Origin: Mycobacterium sp. GA-1199
GTDB lineage: Bacteria > Actinomycetota > Actinomycetes > Mycobacteriales > Mycobacteriaceae
Direction: 5' to 3'
DNA: 64,000 bases
Assembly: GCF_001500045.1 (NCBI RefSeq)
Contig: NZ_LQIX01000023.1
Location: 124,001-188,000 of the forward strand
Part shown: positions 1-8,019 of the stretch, in pieces
Position numbering within the stretch: the stretch's first letter is position 1
Layout of the letters: every line of letters starts with the position of its first letter
Notes under the pieces: generated by a model
What the model saw: only the letters and a program-made list of their open reading frames with translations
What the model was told of the DNA's origin: nothing
Database searches by the model: none
Translations under genes and position numbers: made by a program

Positions 1-126
1 GGTGACGAAGAAGCCCTCTTGCAGCGAGTTGACCAACGCGCCGCGGAACACGTCGCGATCGGCGAGATCGTCGGCTCTCGCCCGTTCGCGCTCGTAGCGC
101 TGGTAAAAATCTGCGGTGTCGGTCAT
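1..126 (-). CDS. N-terminal fragment of a probable PAS-type sensor protein (truncated by window edge)
   Basis: The minus strand reads from an ATG at 126 down to base 1 without a stop, giving 42 residues. The start is MTDTADFYQRYERERARADD, a short charged helix, followed by a stretch ending LVNSLQEGFFVT. That last stretch looks like the first strand of a PAS sensor domain, as found at the head of bacterial phosphatases, kinases and diguanylate cyclases. It is divergent from a STAS-domain gene at 310, which would fit a SpoIIE-like phosphatase in a partner-switching pathway, but that role is inference. The catalytic part lies outside the window. Confidence 0.55.
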   Translation of the reverse strand, partial: MTDTADFYQRYERERARADDLADRDVFRGALVNSLQEGFFVT

Positions 127-309
127 GTTCGCGGCAGTCGGCCCTTCCAGCTCGCGCTCACACCGGAATCACCCAGCGCACAAGTCTGTCCTCGACATTA
201 GCCTGCGTATCGCAGCATCAACCGCTGAAGCACTGATCTGTGTCAGGGCGCGACGGGTTAAGCTCGCCCCATTGCCGTCGTGGTGGCGGCGCGTACCGGA
301 GGACCACCG

Positions 310-669
310 TTGTCACGTAATGAGCCGATAAGCACTTCGATCTCCCACGAGGACGGCATCGCTGTGTTGACGGTCGGCGGTGACGTCGACCTCGCCACGG
401 TCCCGACGTTCCAGGCGGCGATCACCGAGGCGCTCACGCAGGAGCCCACCGCCCTCGTCGTCGACCTGCTGGCGGTGGACTTCCTCGCGTCGGCGGGGTT
501 GCAGGCGCTGGTCGCGACACACGAAACCGTGAGCAAGTCAGCACGCTTCGCGGTGGTGGCCGACGGGCCGGCGACCAGCAGACCGATCCAGCTGACCGGG
601 CTCGACCAGGTGTTCTCGCTGTATCCGACGCTGGCCGAGGCGCTCGGCGCGCTGAAGTCCGGCTCCTAA
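310..669 (+). CDS. STAS-domain anti-sigma factor antagonist-like protein
   Basis: About 119 residues forming one STAS domain. The alternating pattern IAVLTVGGDVDLATV, then VVDLLAVDFLASAGLQALV, then FAVVADG is the usual STAS core. Such proteins bind anti-sigma kinases and release a sigma factor when unphosphorylated. I chose the TTG at 310 because GGAGG at 298-302 sits eight bases upstream; an in-frame ATG at 280 has no such site. The loop that normally reads D-S-S/T-G reads A-S-A-G here, so the aspartate and one hydroxyl residue are missing and phosphorylation control may differ from SpoIIAA/RsbV. The divergent neighbour at 126 may be its signalling partner. Confidence 0.8.
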   Translation: MSRNEPISTSISHEDGIAVLTVGGDVDLATVPTFQAAITEALTQEPTALVVDLLAVDFLASAGLQALVATHETVSKSARFAVVADGPATSRPIQLTGLDQVFSLYPTLAEALGALKSGS

Positions 670-790
670 TCCGCAGCGTCGCTAGCTGCGATTTCGAACT
701 GAGCGCGGGTGCCGATCTTCGGTTAGAGTTCGAACGCCGGCTTTGATCTTGAAGCCTTCTGGCACCGGTCGCGACAGTTAGGACTGCAAC

Positions 791-1057
791 ATGAGGTCAG
801 CTCGGATCGGTCGTCGCATCGCCGCCGTCGCGGGTGGTGCCGCCGCGGTCGCGATGGTCATGTTCAGCGCGTCGTGCTCCACCGAGGAGAAGGCGCCGGA
901 AGAGACCACCACGACGACGACCACGACAACCACCACCGAGGCCCCGCCGCCGATCGAGACCACCGACAAGGCGCCGCGCCTCTCACCCGGGCCCAACCCC
1001 TTCTCGCCGACGGTGACTGCAACGCCGGCGCCGACTGCCATCCCTGGCGACAACTAG
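791..1057 (+). CDS. Small Thr/Pro-rich putative lipoprotein
   Basis: 88 residues. A twin-arginine-containing basic N-terminus (RIGRRIAAVAGG) leads into a hydrophobic stretch ending FSASC, which resembles a lipobox although the -3 residue is Ser rather than Leu/Val. After the Cys come charged residues, then eleven consecutive threonines, then a Pro-rich tail. It looks like an exported, lipid-anchored, unstructured and possibly O-mannosylated protein. No enzymatic domain is visible. It lies 25 bp before the S53 peptidase operon and may be co-transcribed with it. I do not recognise a named family. Confidence 0.6.
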   Translation: MRSARIGRRIAAVAGGAAAVAMVMFSASCSTEEKAPEETTTTTTTTTTTEAPPPIETTDKAPRLSPGPNPFSPTVTATPAPTAIPGDN

Positions 1058-1082
1058 CCGTCCACCGATCCGGGTTCGCACG

Positions 1083-2669
1083 GTGAGTCCGCGGCAACTC
1101 GGCGTGCTGGCGCTGATCGCGGCGGGCGTATTCGTTTTCGTCTCCGATCTGCGCCCCGCCGCCGTACGCGCCGGCGGCGAGGTGATCGCCGACCCCTACT
1201 CCTACCTGTTGGCGAGCTCGACCGATCTGGGAGCCTCGCGTGACAGCGGGGTGCAGCTGACGATGGCGTTGCGCGACGGGCACCGCCCAGCGGGGGTGTA
1301 CGCCTGGGCGGACGGCCGAGGCCTTTCCGTGCGGTGGCGCCCCGGACATCAGTGGGCCGTGGTGGAGGGTCCGGCGGCATCGGTCGCCGAGGCGTTCGAC
1401 GTCGAGGTGCGTGACTACCGCGGGCGCCGCGGCCAGGTGTTCTACGCATCCCCGCAGCAGCCGGACGTGCCGGATGTGTTGCGTGACGAGGTATTCGAGG
1501 TCGGGCGGATCCTCGGTTACGTGCCGCATCACACGTCGCACATCTGGACGCTGCCGCTCGATGTTCCGGACAAGGGCCTGACACCCGAGGCGCTGCGCAA
1601 CACCTACAACGCCGCGCCGCTGGCCGCGGCCGGCTACACCGGCAAGGGCACCACGATCGTGTTCTTCGCCTTCGACGGGTTCGACCAGGCCGATCTCGAC
1701 AGCTTCGCCGACACCTACGACCTGCCGCGGTTCACCCCCGAGGTGGTCGGTGAACTCGACGAACCGCGCGGCGAAGCCACGATGGACCTTCAGGTGGCGC
1801 ACGCGGTCGCTCCCGATGCCCGCAAGGTCGTGGTCAGTGCCCTTCCGACCGTCACCGCCGACGGCGCATTCGAACGCATCGGCCAGATGCTCGAGGAGAC
1901 CGACCGTCGGTATCCGGGCGCCGTGTGGAGCTTCTCCATCGGATGGGGCTGCGACAAGCTGATCACCGCCGCCGACCTCGCCCCCGTGCGGTCGGCGCTG
2001 GCCACCGCGCAGTCACGGGGAACGACGGCGTTCAACGCCAGCGGTGATCTCGCGGGGCTGGAGTGCAAAGGCGGCGACGACTGGTCCTCGCCGCCAGGTG
2101 AGTCCGACATCGGCCTGGACTCGATCGCCTCGCTGCCGGAGATGACGGACGTGGGTGGCACCACGCTGTCCACGGACGGCGAGGGTCGGTGGCTGTCCGA
2201 GCAGGCGTGGTTCGACGTGCCGCTGTCGGTGGGCACGGGAGGTGGGGTCTCGGCGGTGTTCGACCGTCCCGACTGGCAGCGCCAGGTGTGGCCCGACCGC
2301 GACACCGACCGCCGGCTGACTCCGGACGTCGCGGCCGTCGCTGACCCGTTCACCGGCGTTCGCATCGTCTTTGAGCAGACGCCCCTGGTCGGTGGCGGCA
2401 CGTCACAGTCGGCACCGATCTGGGCCGGGCTGGCCGCGGTGATGAACCAGTACCTGCTCGCCAACGGCGGGCGCCTGCTCGGTGACCTCAACCCGCTGCT
2501 GTATCGGATCTCGCAGGGTGCCCCGCTGCCGGCCTTCCGCGACGTCACCCTCGGAGGTAACGCGGTCGCGGACGCGCTGCCCGGCTACGACCTGGTGACC
2601 GGCCTCGGCACCCCGGACGTCGACAACCTCGTGCGCAACGTGCTCATCCTCCAGAAGGCGGCCGCGTGA
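1083..2669 (+). CDS. S53-family (sedolisin/kumamolisin-type) serine-carboxyl peptidase
   Basis: 528 residues with a hydrophobic N-terminal anchor or signal (about 6-22), a pro-kumamolisin-like activation domain (about 35-150) and an S53 catalytic domain. The catalytic Glu and Asp fit E231 and D235 in GEATMDLQVAH with the family's four-residue spacing. D322 in NASGDLAG fits the oxyanion Asp, and S441 in GGGTSQSAP fits the nucleophile. The C-terminal FRDVTLGGN...GYDLVTGLGTP matches the Ca2+-binding end of the family. S53 enzymes are generally acid-active endopeptidases made as secreted zymogens. The start is a GTG at 1083. Its stop overlaps the next gene's GTG, so the following two genes are probably translationally coupled to it. 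Confidence 0.9.
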   Translation: MSPRQLGVLALIAAGVFVFVSDLRPAAVRAGGEVIADPYSYLLASSTDLGASRDSGVQLTMALRDGHRPAGVYAWADGRGLSVRWRPGHQWAVVEGPAASVAEAFDVEVRDYRGRRGQVFYASPQQPDVPDVLRDEVFEVGRILGYVPHHTSHIWTLPLDVPDKGLTPEALRNTYNAAPLAAAGYTGKGTTIVFFAFDGFDQADLDSFADTYDLPRFTPEVVGELDEPRGEATMDLQVAHAVAPDARKVVVSALPTVTADGAFERIGQMLEETDRRYPGAVWSFSIGWGCDKLITAADLAPVRSALATAQSRGTTAFNASGDLAGLECKGGDDWSSPPGESDIGLDSIASLPEMTDVGGTTLSTDGEGRWLSEQAWFDVPLSVGTGGGVSAVFDRPDWQRQVWPDRDTDRRLTPDVAAVADPFTGVRIVFEQTPLVGGGTSQSAPIWAGLAAVMNQYLLANGGRLLGDLNPLLYRISQGAPLPAFRDVTLGGNAVADALPGYDLVTGLGTPDVDNLVRNVLILQKAAA

Positions 2670-3859
2670 GCACCGGCGACGACGGCACCGTGCCGACCGC
2701 GGAATGCCGGGTCTGCAAGACCGACGTGCCGGCCGGCGAGTACTGCGGGTTGTGCGGATGTCACCTGACGCCGCGGCCGCGGGAGGGCCCGGATTGGTTG
2801 CGCCCGCTCGATTTCAGCGCCGCGCCCAACGAACACCTCCTGCAGGTCTCGGTCGCGAGCTCGCTGTTCCCGCACCTGCCGCAGCGGTCTCGCAGCGCGT
2901 TCCGGATCGGCCTGCTGGTGTTGGTGGTGGCGCTCATCGCTTTCACACTGCTGCGGTTACCTGCCGCCGTGGTGACCGTTGCTGCGTTGGGTCTGCCGCT
3001 GCTGTTCGTGCTGTATCTGCGCGAGTCGGATGCGTTCCGCGACTTTCCCGTTGGCACACTGGTTCTCACGGTCGTTCTGGCGGTGGGGCTCGCGGTTGGT
3101 TGGGCGCTGTTGACCGGTGCGATGTTCGCCAAATCCTATGGTGTCGCGTTAGGTTCGGCGATCGTCGGCACGCGCATGTTGAGCATGGGCATCGTGGTTC
3201 CACTCGGCGGGGTCGTTCTGATGTTGTTACCCGCCGTGATCATTCGCCTGACTCGTCCGTCGTCACGAGAAGCGCTGGACGGCTTCATGATCGGAGCGTT
3301 GGCCGCGTTGAGCTTCTCCGCGGCGGCGACGCTCACGCGGCTGGCCCCGCAGTTCGGCACCGGCGTGGTGAGCAAACGGCCGCTGGAAAGCCTGCTGGTC
3401 GAGGCGGGCATCCGGGGACTGGCGGCGCCGTTGATCGCCGCGGCGGCCGGCGGATTGATCGGTGCCGCACTGTGGTTCACCCGGCCACCGAGCAAACGCG
3501 ATCAACGCCCGGGTGTCGTGCGCGCGATGCTGATCGGCTTCGCCGCCGCGGTGCTCATCGTGTATGTGTCTCTCGGCCTGATCGACGTGGCCCGTTTCCC
3601 GCAGGTGCTGATGCTGGTTCTGTACCTCGCGTTGGCGGGGGTGGCGCTGCTGCTGCTGCGGCTGGGTCTACACCTGGCGTTGCTCCACGAGGCGCACGAC
3701 GAGATCCGCGCGGAGGAACCGCTGTTGTGCCCCCACTGCGGACACGTCGTGCCGGACATGGCGTTCTGCCCGGCGTGCGGGGTGGCGACGCGCGCGTCCT
3801 CGCGCTCATCACGCAGGGCGCGGCGCGAATCGCGGCCGGTTCGCGGTGACCCGGAATGA
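2666..3859 (+). CDS. Multi-pass membrane protein with N- and C-terminal zinc ribbons
   Basis: 397 residues. An N-terminal CRVC...CGLC zinc ribbon (residues 13-32) and a C-terminal CPHC...CPAC ribbon (about 358-375) flank eight or so hydrophobic helices, so both ribbons should lie on the same, probably cytosolic, side. One helix region (REALDGFMIGALAALSFSAA) resembles PrsW-type membrane proteins, but I see no EExxK or other PrsW protease motif, so I do not call it a protease. GTG at 2666 overlaps the S53 peptidase stop in a GTGA, and its own stop overlaps the next ATG. The coupling suggests a function tied to the secreted peptidase. Confidence 0.75.
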   Translation: MSTGDDGTVPTAECRVCKTDVPAGEYCGLCGCHLTPRPREGPDWLRPLDFSAAPNEHLLQVSVASSLFPHLPQRSRSAFRIGLLVLVVALIAFTLLRLPAAVVTVAALGLPLLFVLYLRESDAFRDFPVGTLVLTVVLAVGLAVGWALLTGAMFAKSYGVALGSAIVGTRMLSMGIVVPLGGVVLMLLPAVIIRLTRPSSREALDGFMIGALAALSFSAAATLTRLAPQFGTGVVSKRPLESLLVEAGIRGLAAPLIAAAAGGLIGAALWFTRPPSKRDQRPGVVRAMLIGFAAAVLIVYVSLGLIDVARFPQVLMLVLYLALAGVALLLLRLGLHLALLHEAHDEIRAEEPLLCPHCGHVVPDMAFCPACGVATRASSRSSRRARRESRPVRGDPE

Positions 3860-4584
3860 GCGGGACCACCGATTTCTTTCCCGGCTACGCGGTTCCGGCC
3901 GGCGCGTACGCGGCCGCGGCGCCGCGGCGCACCTCCCGCAGGCGGCTGGTGCTGACGTGGTTGGTCGCGATCGTGCTGATCGCCGCCGCCCTGGTCGGGG
4001 TGTCGGCGATGATGGCCAAGCCGCCGGTGCGCTACGTGTGCCCGCCAGACTGCGGACGTCCCCCGACCGGCACGCCGGTGTCGATCAACCCGCGATTCAC
4101 TTCGCCGGACGGCGCGTTCTCGGTGTCCTATCCCGCGCCCGAGTCGGCCTACCGGGTGAGCACCAAACCCAACGGTGTGACCGCCGAACTGCTCGCCGGG
4201 GACGGCGGGACTCTGCAGTTGTTCAGCGAACCCGCCGCGGGCCGATCTGCACAGGAGATCGCAAAGTCGTTGGTGAAAGCCACTTTTCCCGACACCCGGA
4301 CCGCATATGCGATTCCCAACGCCATGGTCGGCTTCCATCCGGGATACGGCGAAGTCGCCGACTGTTGGCCACAGGGCGCCAACAGCAGCTATCTGCGCAT
4401 GCGGGTCCTCGTGGTGGCCGCGGTGAAGAATGACCTGGCGTTGGTGGCGGCGGCCGTGGGGCCGTACCACCAGTTCAGCCCCGACTTCGGGTTCGGCAAA
4501 CCGTCCGGCGCCAACCTCCAGATCGCCCTGGATATGGGCAAATACGTCAACAGCTTCAGTTGGCGTGGGGACCGGCCCCGGTGA
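3856..4584 (+). CDS. Single-pass membrane-anchored extracytoplasmic protein of unknown function
   Basis: 242 residues. A cytosolic N-terminus rich in Ala and Arg (PRRTSRRR) precedes one transmembrane helix (about residues 33-52), followed by an exported domain starting RYVCPPDCGRPPTGTPV with a close Cys pair. The rest has a beta-type pattern ending VNSFSWRGDRPR, like a lipoprotein-type ligand or membrane-interface domain; a third Cys lies in ADCWPQGAN. ATG at 3856 overlaps the previous stop in ATGA. Last gene of the 1083-4584 operon; convergent with the EF-G-like gene whose stop is 5 bp away. No family recognised. Confidence 0.7.
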   Translation: MSGTTDFFPGYAVPAGAYAAAAPRRTSRRRLVLTWLVAIVLIAAALVGVSAMMAKPPVRYVCPPDCGRPPTGTPVSINPRFTSPDGAFSVSYPAPESAYRVSTKPNGVTAELLAGDGGTLQLFSEPAAGRSAQEIAKSLVKATFPDTRTAYAIPNAMVGFHPGYGEVADCWPQGANSSYLRMRVLVVAAVKNDLALVAAAVGPYHQFSPDFGFGKPSGANLQIALDMGKYVNSFSWRGDRPR

Positions 4585-4589
4585 TGTGC

Positions 4590-6758
4590 TCAGACCGCTG
4601 ATGCGACCTTGGCGGCAGCGTGGTCGGGCATCGGGTCGTAGCGGGCGAAGGTCCTGCTGAACGTGCCGGCTCCGTGGGCCAGCGAACGCAGATCGATGGC
4701 GTAGCGGGTGAGCTCGACCTCGGGGATCTCGGCCTTGACCAGTGTGCGGTCGTCGCCGACCTTTTCGGTGCCCAGCACGCGGCCCCGTCGCCCGGCCAGA
4801 TCGCCCATGATCGCGCCGACGAAGTCGTCGGGAATCAGCACCGTCACTTCGTCGACAGGCTCCAGCAAGTTCACCTTGGTCGCCGCGGCCGCTTCCCGCA
4901 GCGCCAGCCCGCCCGCCATCTGGAAGGCGAAGTCCGACGAGTCGACACTGTGGGATTTGCCGTCGAACAGCGTGACGCGGATGTCGACGACCGGGTAGCC
5001 GGGTCCGACACCCTTCTCCATCTGCGCCCGAATGCCCTTTTCGACGCTCGGGATGAACTGGCGGGGCACCGCGCCGCCGACGACCTTGTCGACGAACTCG
5101 AAACCGGAACCTTCGGGCAGCGGCTCGACCTCGATGTCGCAGACCGCGTACTGGCCGTGCCCGCCGGACTGCTTGACGTGGCGGCCATGTCCTTTGGCCT
5201 TGCCGCCGAACGTCTCTCGTAACGGGATGCGTAACTCGACGGTGTCGACGGCGACACCGTAGCGCCGGGAGAGCGCGTCCAGGACGACGTGGGCGTGCGC
5301 TTCGCCCATCGTCCACAGCACGATCTGGTGCGTCTCGGGGTTCTGCTCGATGCGCAGGGTCGGATCTTCGGCGGCCAACCGTTGCAGACCGCCGGACAGC
5401 TTGTCCTCGTCGGTCTTGGCTCTGGGCTGCACCGCGATGGGCAGCAGCGGTTCGGGCATGCTCCATGGCCGCAGCACGAGCGGATCGGACTTGTCGGACA
5501 GCGTGTCGCCGGTCTCGGCCCGGCTGAGTCGCCCGATCGCGCAGATGTCGCCGGCGATCACCGAGGGGGCGGGACGCTGTTGCTTGCCCAGGGGAAAGGA
5601 CAGCGACCCGATGCGCTCGTCTTCGTCGTGGTCCTCGTGAGTGGCGAGCGAACCGGTCAACGAGCCGCTACCGCCGAAGAACGACGAGAAGTGGCCGGAC
5701 ACATGCACTGTCGAGTCGGGCGTGATGGTTCCCGAGAACACCCGGACCAGGCTGACCCGTCCCACGTAGGGGTCGGACGTCGTCTTGACCACCTCGGCCA
5801 GCAGTGGACCGTTCGGGTCACACGGAAGCTCGGCGCGCGGTTTGCCCTGCGGCGTGAAGACCTCGGGTAACCGGTGCTCGGGCGGTGAGGGGAAGCCGGC
5901 GGTGATGATCTCGAGCAGTTCGAGCGTGCCGACGCCTGTGCCGCTGCACACCGGAAGTGCGGGGAAGAACGTCGCCCTGGCGACGGCCTTCTCCAGATCG
6001 TCGATGAGCACCGACTGGTCGATCTGCTCGCCACCGAGGTAACGCTCCATCAGCGTCTCGTCCTCGGATTCCTCGATGATGCCCTCGATCAGCGCGCCGC
6101 GGTGTTCGGCGATCGGGCCGGCGTACGACTCGTCGGGTTCGTGGGCTGCGGCGCGCTTGCCGTCGGCGTACTCGTAGTGCGTCTCCGACAGCAGCCCGAT
6201 CAACCCGGTGCACGGCGAGTTCGCCGGCAGGTACAGCGGAAGCACCTTGTCACCGAAGGCCTGCTGGGCGGCGGCCAACGCGTTGGCGTAGTTCGCGCGG
6301 GCGTGGTCGAGTTTGGTGATGACCACGGCGCGCGGCATGCCCACCTGGCTGCATTCGAGCCACAGCGCCTTGGTGGGTTCGTCCACGCCCTCGTTGGCGG
6401 CGATGACGAACAGCGCACAGTCCGCGGCTCGTAACCCCGCCCGCAGTTCCCCGACGAAATCGGCGTAACCGGGAGTGTCGATGAGATTGACCTTGATGCC
6501 GTCGTGTCGCAGCGACGCGAGCGCAAGGCCCACCGAACGCTGTTGGGAGATCTCGGCTTCGTCGCTGTCGCAGACCGTGGTGCCGTCCTGCACGGAACCC
6601 TGTCTGGTCAGGACTCCCGCGGCCACCAGAAGTGCCTCGACGAGTGTTGTCTTGCCGCCACCCGATGGGCCCACCAGCACCACATTGCGGATGGCGGCCG
6701 GACTGTCCGCGGTCGGGGCGGCTCCGGCGCCCTGGGAATGTGTCGTCTTGTCAGCCAT
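4590..6758 (-). CDS. fusA2: Elongation factor G-like protein (FusA2/Rv0120c type)
   Basis: 722 residues with the full EF-G domain order: GTPase domain, domain II, and a C-terminal domain IV/V pair. G1 is GPSGGGKTT (residues 30-38) and G3 is DTPGYAD. The G4 motif reads TKLD instead of NKxD. Domain IV ends with ALREAAAATKVNLLEPV and VLIPDDFVGAIMGDLAGRRG, typical of EF-G. This is the second, dispensable EF-G-like paralogue of mycobacteria rather than the ribosomal translocase, which sits in the str operon. Start ATG at 6758 has GGGAA upstream; an in-frame ATG at 6812 adds 18 unrelated residues. Role unknown. Confidence 0.9.
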   Translation of the reverse strand: MADKTTHSQGAGAAPTADSPAAIRNVVLVGPSGGGKTTLVEALLVAAGVLTRQGSVQDGTTVCDSDEAEISQQRSVGLALASLRHDGIKVNLIDTPGYADFVGELRAGLRAADCALFVIAANEGVDEPTKALWLECSQVGMPRAVVITKLDHARANYANALAAAQQAFGDKVLPLYLPANSPCTGLIGLLSETHYEYADGKRAAAHEPDESYAGPIAEHRGALIEGIIEESEDETLMERYLGGEQIDQSVLIDDLEKAVARATFFPALPVCSGTGVGTLELLEIITAGFPSPPEHRLPEVFTPQGKPRAELPCDPNGPLLAEVVKTTSDPYVGRVSLVRVFSGTITPDSTVHVSGHFSSFFGGSGSLTGSLATHEDHDEDERIGSLSFPLGKQQRPAPSVIAGDICAIGRLSRAETGDTLSDKSDPLVLRPWSMPEPLLPIAVQPRAKTDEDKLSGGLQRLAAEDPTLRIEQNPETHQIVLWTMGEAHAHVVLDALSRRYGVAVDTVELRIPLRETFGGKAKGHGRHVKQSGGHGQYAVCDIEVEPLPEGSGFEFVDKVVGGAVPRQFIPSVEKGIRAQMEKGVGPGYPVVDIRVTLFDGKSHSVDSSDFAFQMAGGLALREAAAATKVNLLEPVDEVTVLIPDDFVGAIMGDLAGRRGRVLGTEKVGDDRTLVKAEIPEVELTRYAIDLRSLAHGAGTFSRTFARYDPMPDHAAAKVASAV

Positions 6759-6857
6759 GACGTTCCCTTCCACGACGGCTGCGCTGCCGCCAAAGTGTGT
6801 GTTAGACCACAATTGCCCTAACCGACAGCGAGCACAAGGGCTTGACCGATTTCGCGC

Positions 6858-7268
6858 TCAGGCCTGCCACGAAGCCCACTTCGTGATGGTCACGCTGACG
6901 ACCGGGCCGTCGAGGGCGATCCGCTCGTACTGCGGATACTTGTTGCGCAGCAGCGTGTACCCGGTGGCCAATTCTTCGCCGCTGTAGTGAATTTCGGCTC
7001 GGCCGTCGACACGCACCCACCACAGCTGCGCCCAGTCGTCGTCGTAGTGGTCGACGAGCATGCTCACGTGCGGGTTGCCCTCGATGTTGCTCAACCGCCG
7101 CAGATTGCGCGTCGACTTCCGTTTGGCGTCGACGGCGGTGTAGACCGTTCGGGCGTGCACGGCGAATACGACGGGCACCAGGTGTGGCGAGCCTGCGGGC
7201 CCCATGGTGGCGAGCGCCGCGACGGGCGCCGCGGCGAACATGGCCTCGGCATCGAATGCTGCCATCAT
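6858..7268 (-). CDS. PPOX-class F420-dependent oxidoreductase-like protein (Rv0121c type)
   Basis: 136 residues of the split beta-barrel pyridoxamine-oxidase-like fold. The start [20 protein letters not shown], then [32 protein letters not shown] and [25 protein letters not shown], matches the Rv0121-like F420/flavin reductase family. It should bind F420 or FMN in the cytosol and reduce an unknown substrate. ATG at 7268 forms ATGATG with a second Met; the first shares an ATGA with the upstream membrane-protein gene, so the two are coupled. Gene order next to an EF-G-like gene matches M. tuberculosis Rv0120c-Rv0121c. Confidence 0.85.
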   Translation of the reverse strand: MMAAFDAEAMFAAAPVAALATMGPAGSPHLVPVVFAVHARTVYTAVDAKRKSTRNLRRLSNIEGNPHVSMLVDHYDDDWAQLWWVRVDGRAEIHYSGEELATGYTLLRNKYPQYERIALDGPVVSVTITKWASWQA

Positions 7269-7840
7269 CGCTGAGGCGGGCTGGGCCGCTGCGGCGCGAC
7301 GCTGATCGGTGACCGGGTCACCGGTGTGCGGGTCACCCCGATCTCCGGGTCGCGGCCGGTTCTGCTCGGGGGAGTGCGCGGCCGGTAGGTCGCGGGCGGC
7401 GGAGGGGCGACCGGCGCCGCCGAGGTCTCGACCCGCGGGGGTGGAGCCGGCCGCTGCGGCTGGGTGCTCGGTGACTGGGTCTGCGTGCGCGCCGGTGCGG
7501 TGGTCTGGACGGTCGGGCGGACCGGTTCGGGTTCCCGGCCGGCGGGTTCTGCGGGCGCGCGCAGAACCAGCAGGACAGCGGAGACGACGAGTGCGACGGC
7601 CGCGATCGCGGCGGCCAGAAGAAGGCTGAGATTTCGTCTCGTTCGATACCAGGGTGGCGGGGCGGGCTCGAAATACCAGGAGTTCTCGTCGAAGGCGTCG
7701 AACAGCATGTCCCGGCCCGGCACCTTCGCGGGATCGAAGACGTCCGCGTCCGCTTCCGCCCCTGAATCGGCGGCTTCCACGACATCGACCGGGTCGTCTA
7801 TGAGGTAGTCGAAGTCCCCCGAAACTTCGCGTCGCGCCAC
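7265..7840 (-). CDS. Single-pass membrane protein with acidic N-terminus and Pro-rich exterior tail
   Basis: 191 residues: an acidic cytosolic region (about 1-63, rich in Asp/Glu), a basic stop-transfer RTRRN, one transmembrane helix ([21 protein letters not shown]) and a long Pro/Thr/Arg-rich extracytoplasmic tail. The architecture is typical of actinobacterial wall-spanning or scaffold proteins; no catalytic domain is visible. It overlaps the following F420-type gene by four bases (ATGA), so they form a two-gene operon. No named family recognised. Confidence 0.65.
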   Translation of the reverse strand: MARREVSGDFDYLIDDPVDVVEAADSGAEADADVFDPAKVPGRDMLFDAFDENSWYFEPAPPPWYRTRRNLSLLLAAAIAAVALVVSAVLLVLRAPAEPAGREPEPVRPTVQTTAPARTQTQSPSTQPQRPAPPPRVETSAAPVAPPPPATYRPRTPPSRTGRDPEIGVTRTPVTRSPISVAPQRPSPPQR

Positions 7841-8019
7841 ACGAGAATGCTAACGCCGGGCAAAGGCGGCGGCCTGGCAAACTCCGATGCAACTTGCACG
7901 TCGCCACAACCGCCGCGATAGGGTTTCGGACGCCGTCGCGCGGAGTCGTTCACCGCGGCGATCCGGTGCGGTTACCGCTGCGTCGCCGCGCCGACTCCTG
8001 ACCATCGGAAGGTTCGGCA

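Noticed and set aside
927..960. Run of Thr codons as a possible repeat element
   Set aside because: It is a low-complexity stretch inside a lipoprotein gene, not a DNA repeat with other copies here.
2666..3859. PrsW intramembrane protease call for the zinc-ribbon protein
   Set aside because: One helix resembles PrsW but no EExxK or other catalytic residues are present.
3502..5466. 654-codon minus-strand frame across two genes
   Set aside because: It runs antisense through the zinc-ribbon and anchored-protein genes and out of frame through fusA2, with Arg/Ala/Pro-rich translation.
6858..7907. 349-codon minus-strand frame extending the F420-type gene upstream
   Set aside because: The first 213 codons are out of phase with the real Pro-rich membrane protein; the true start is at 7268.
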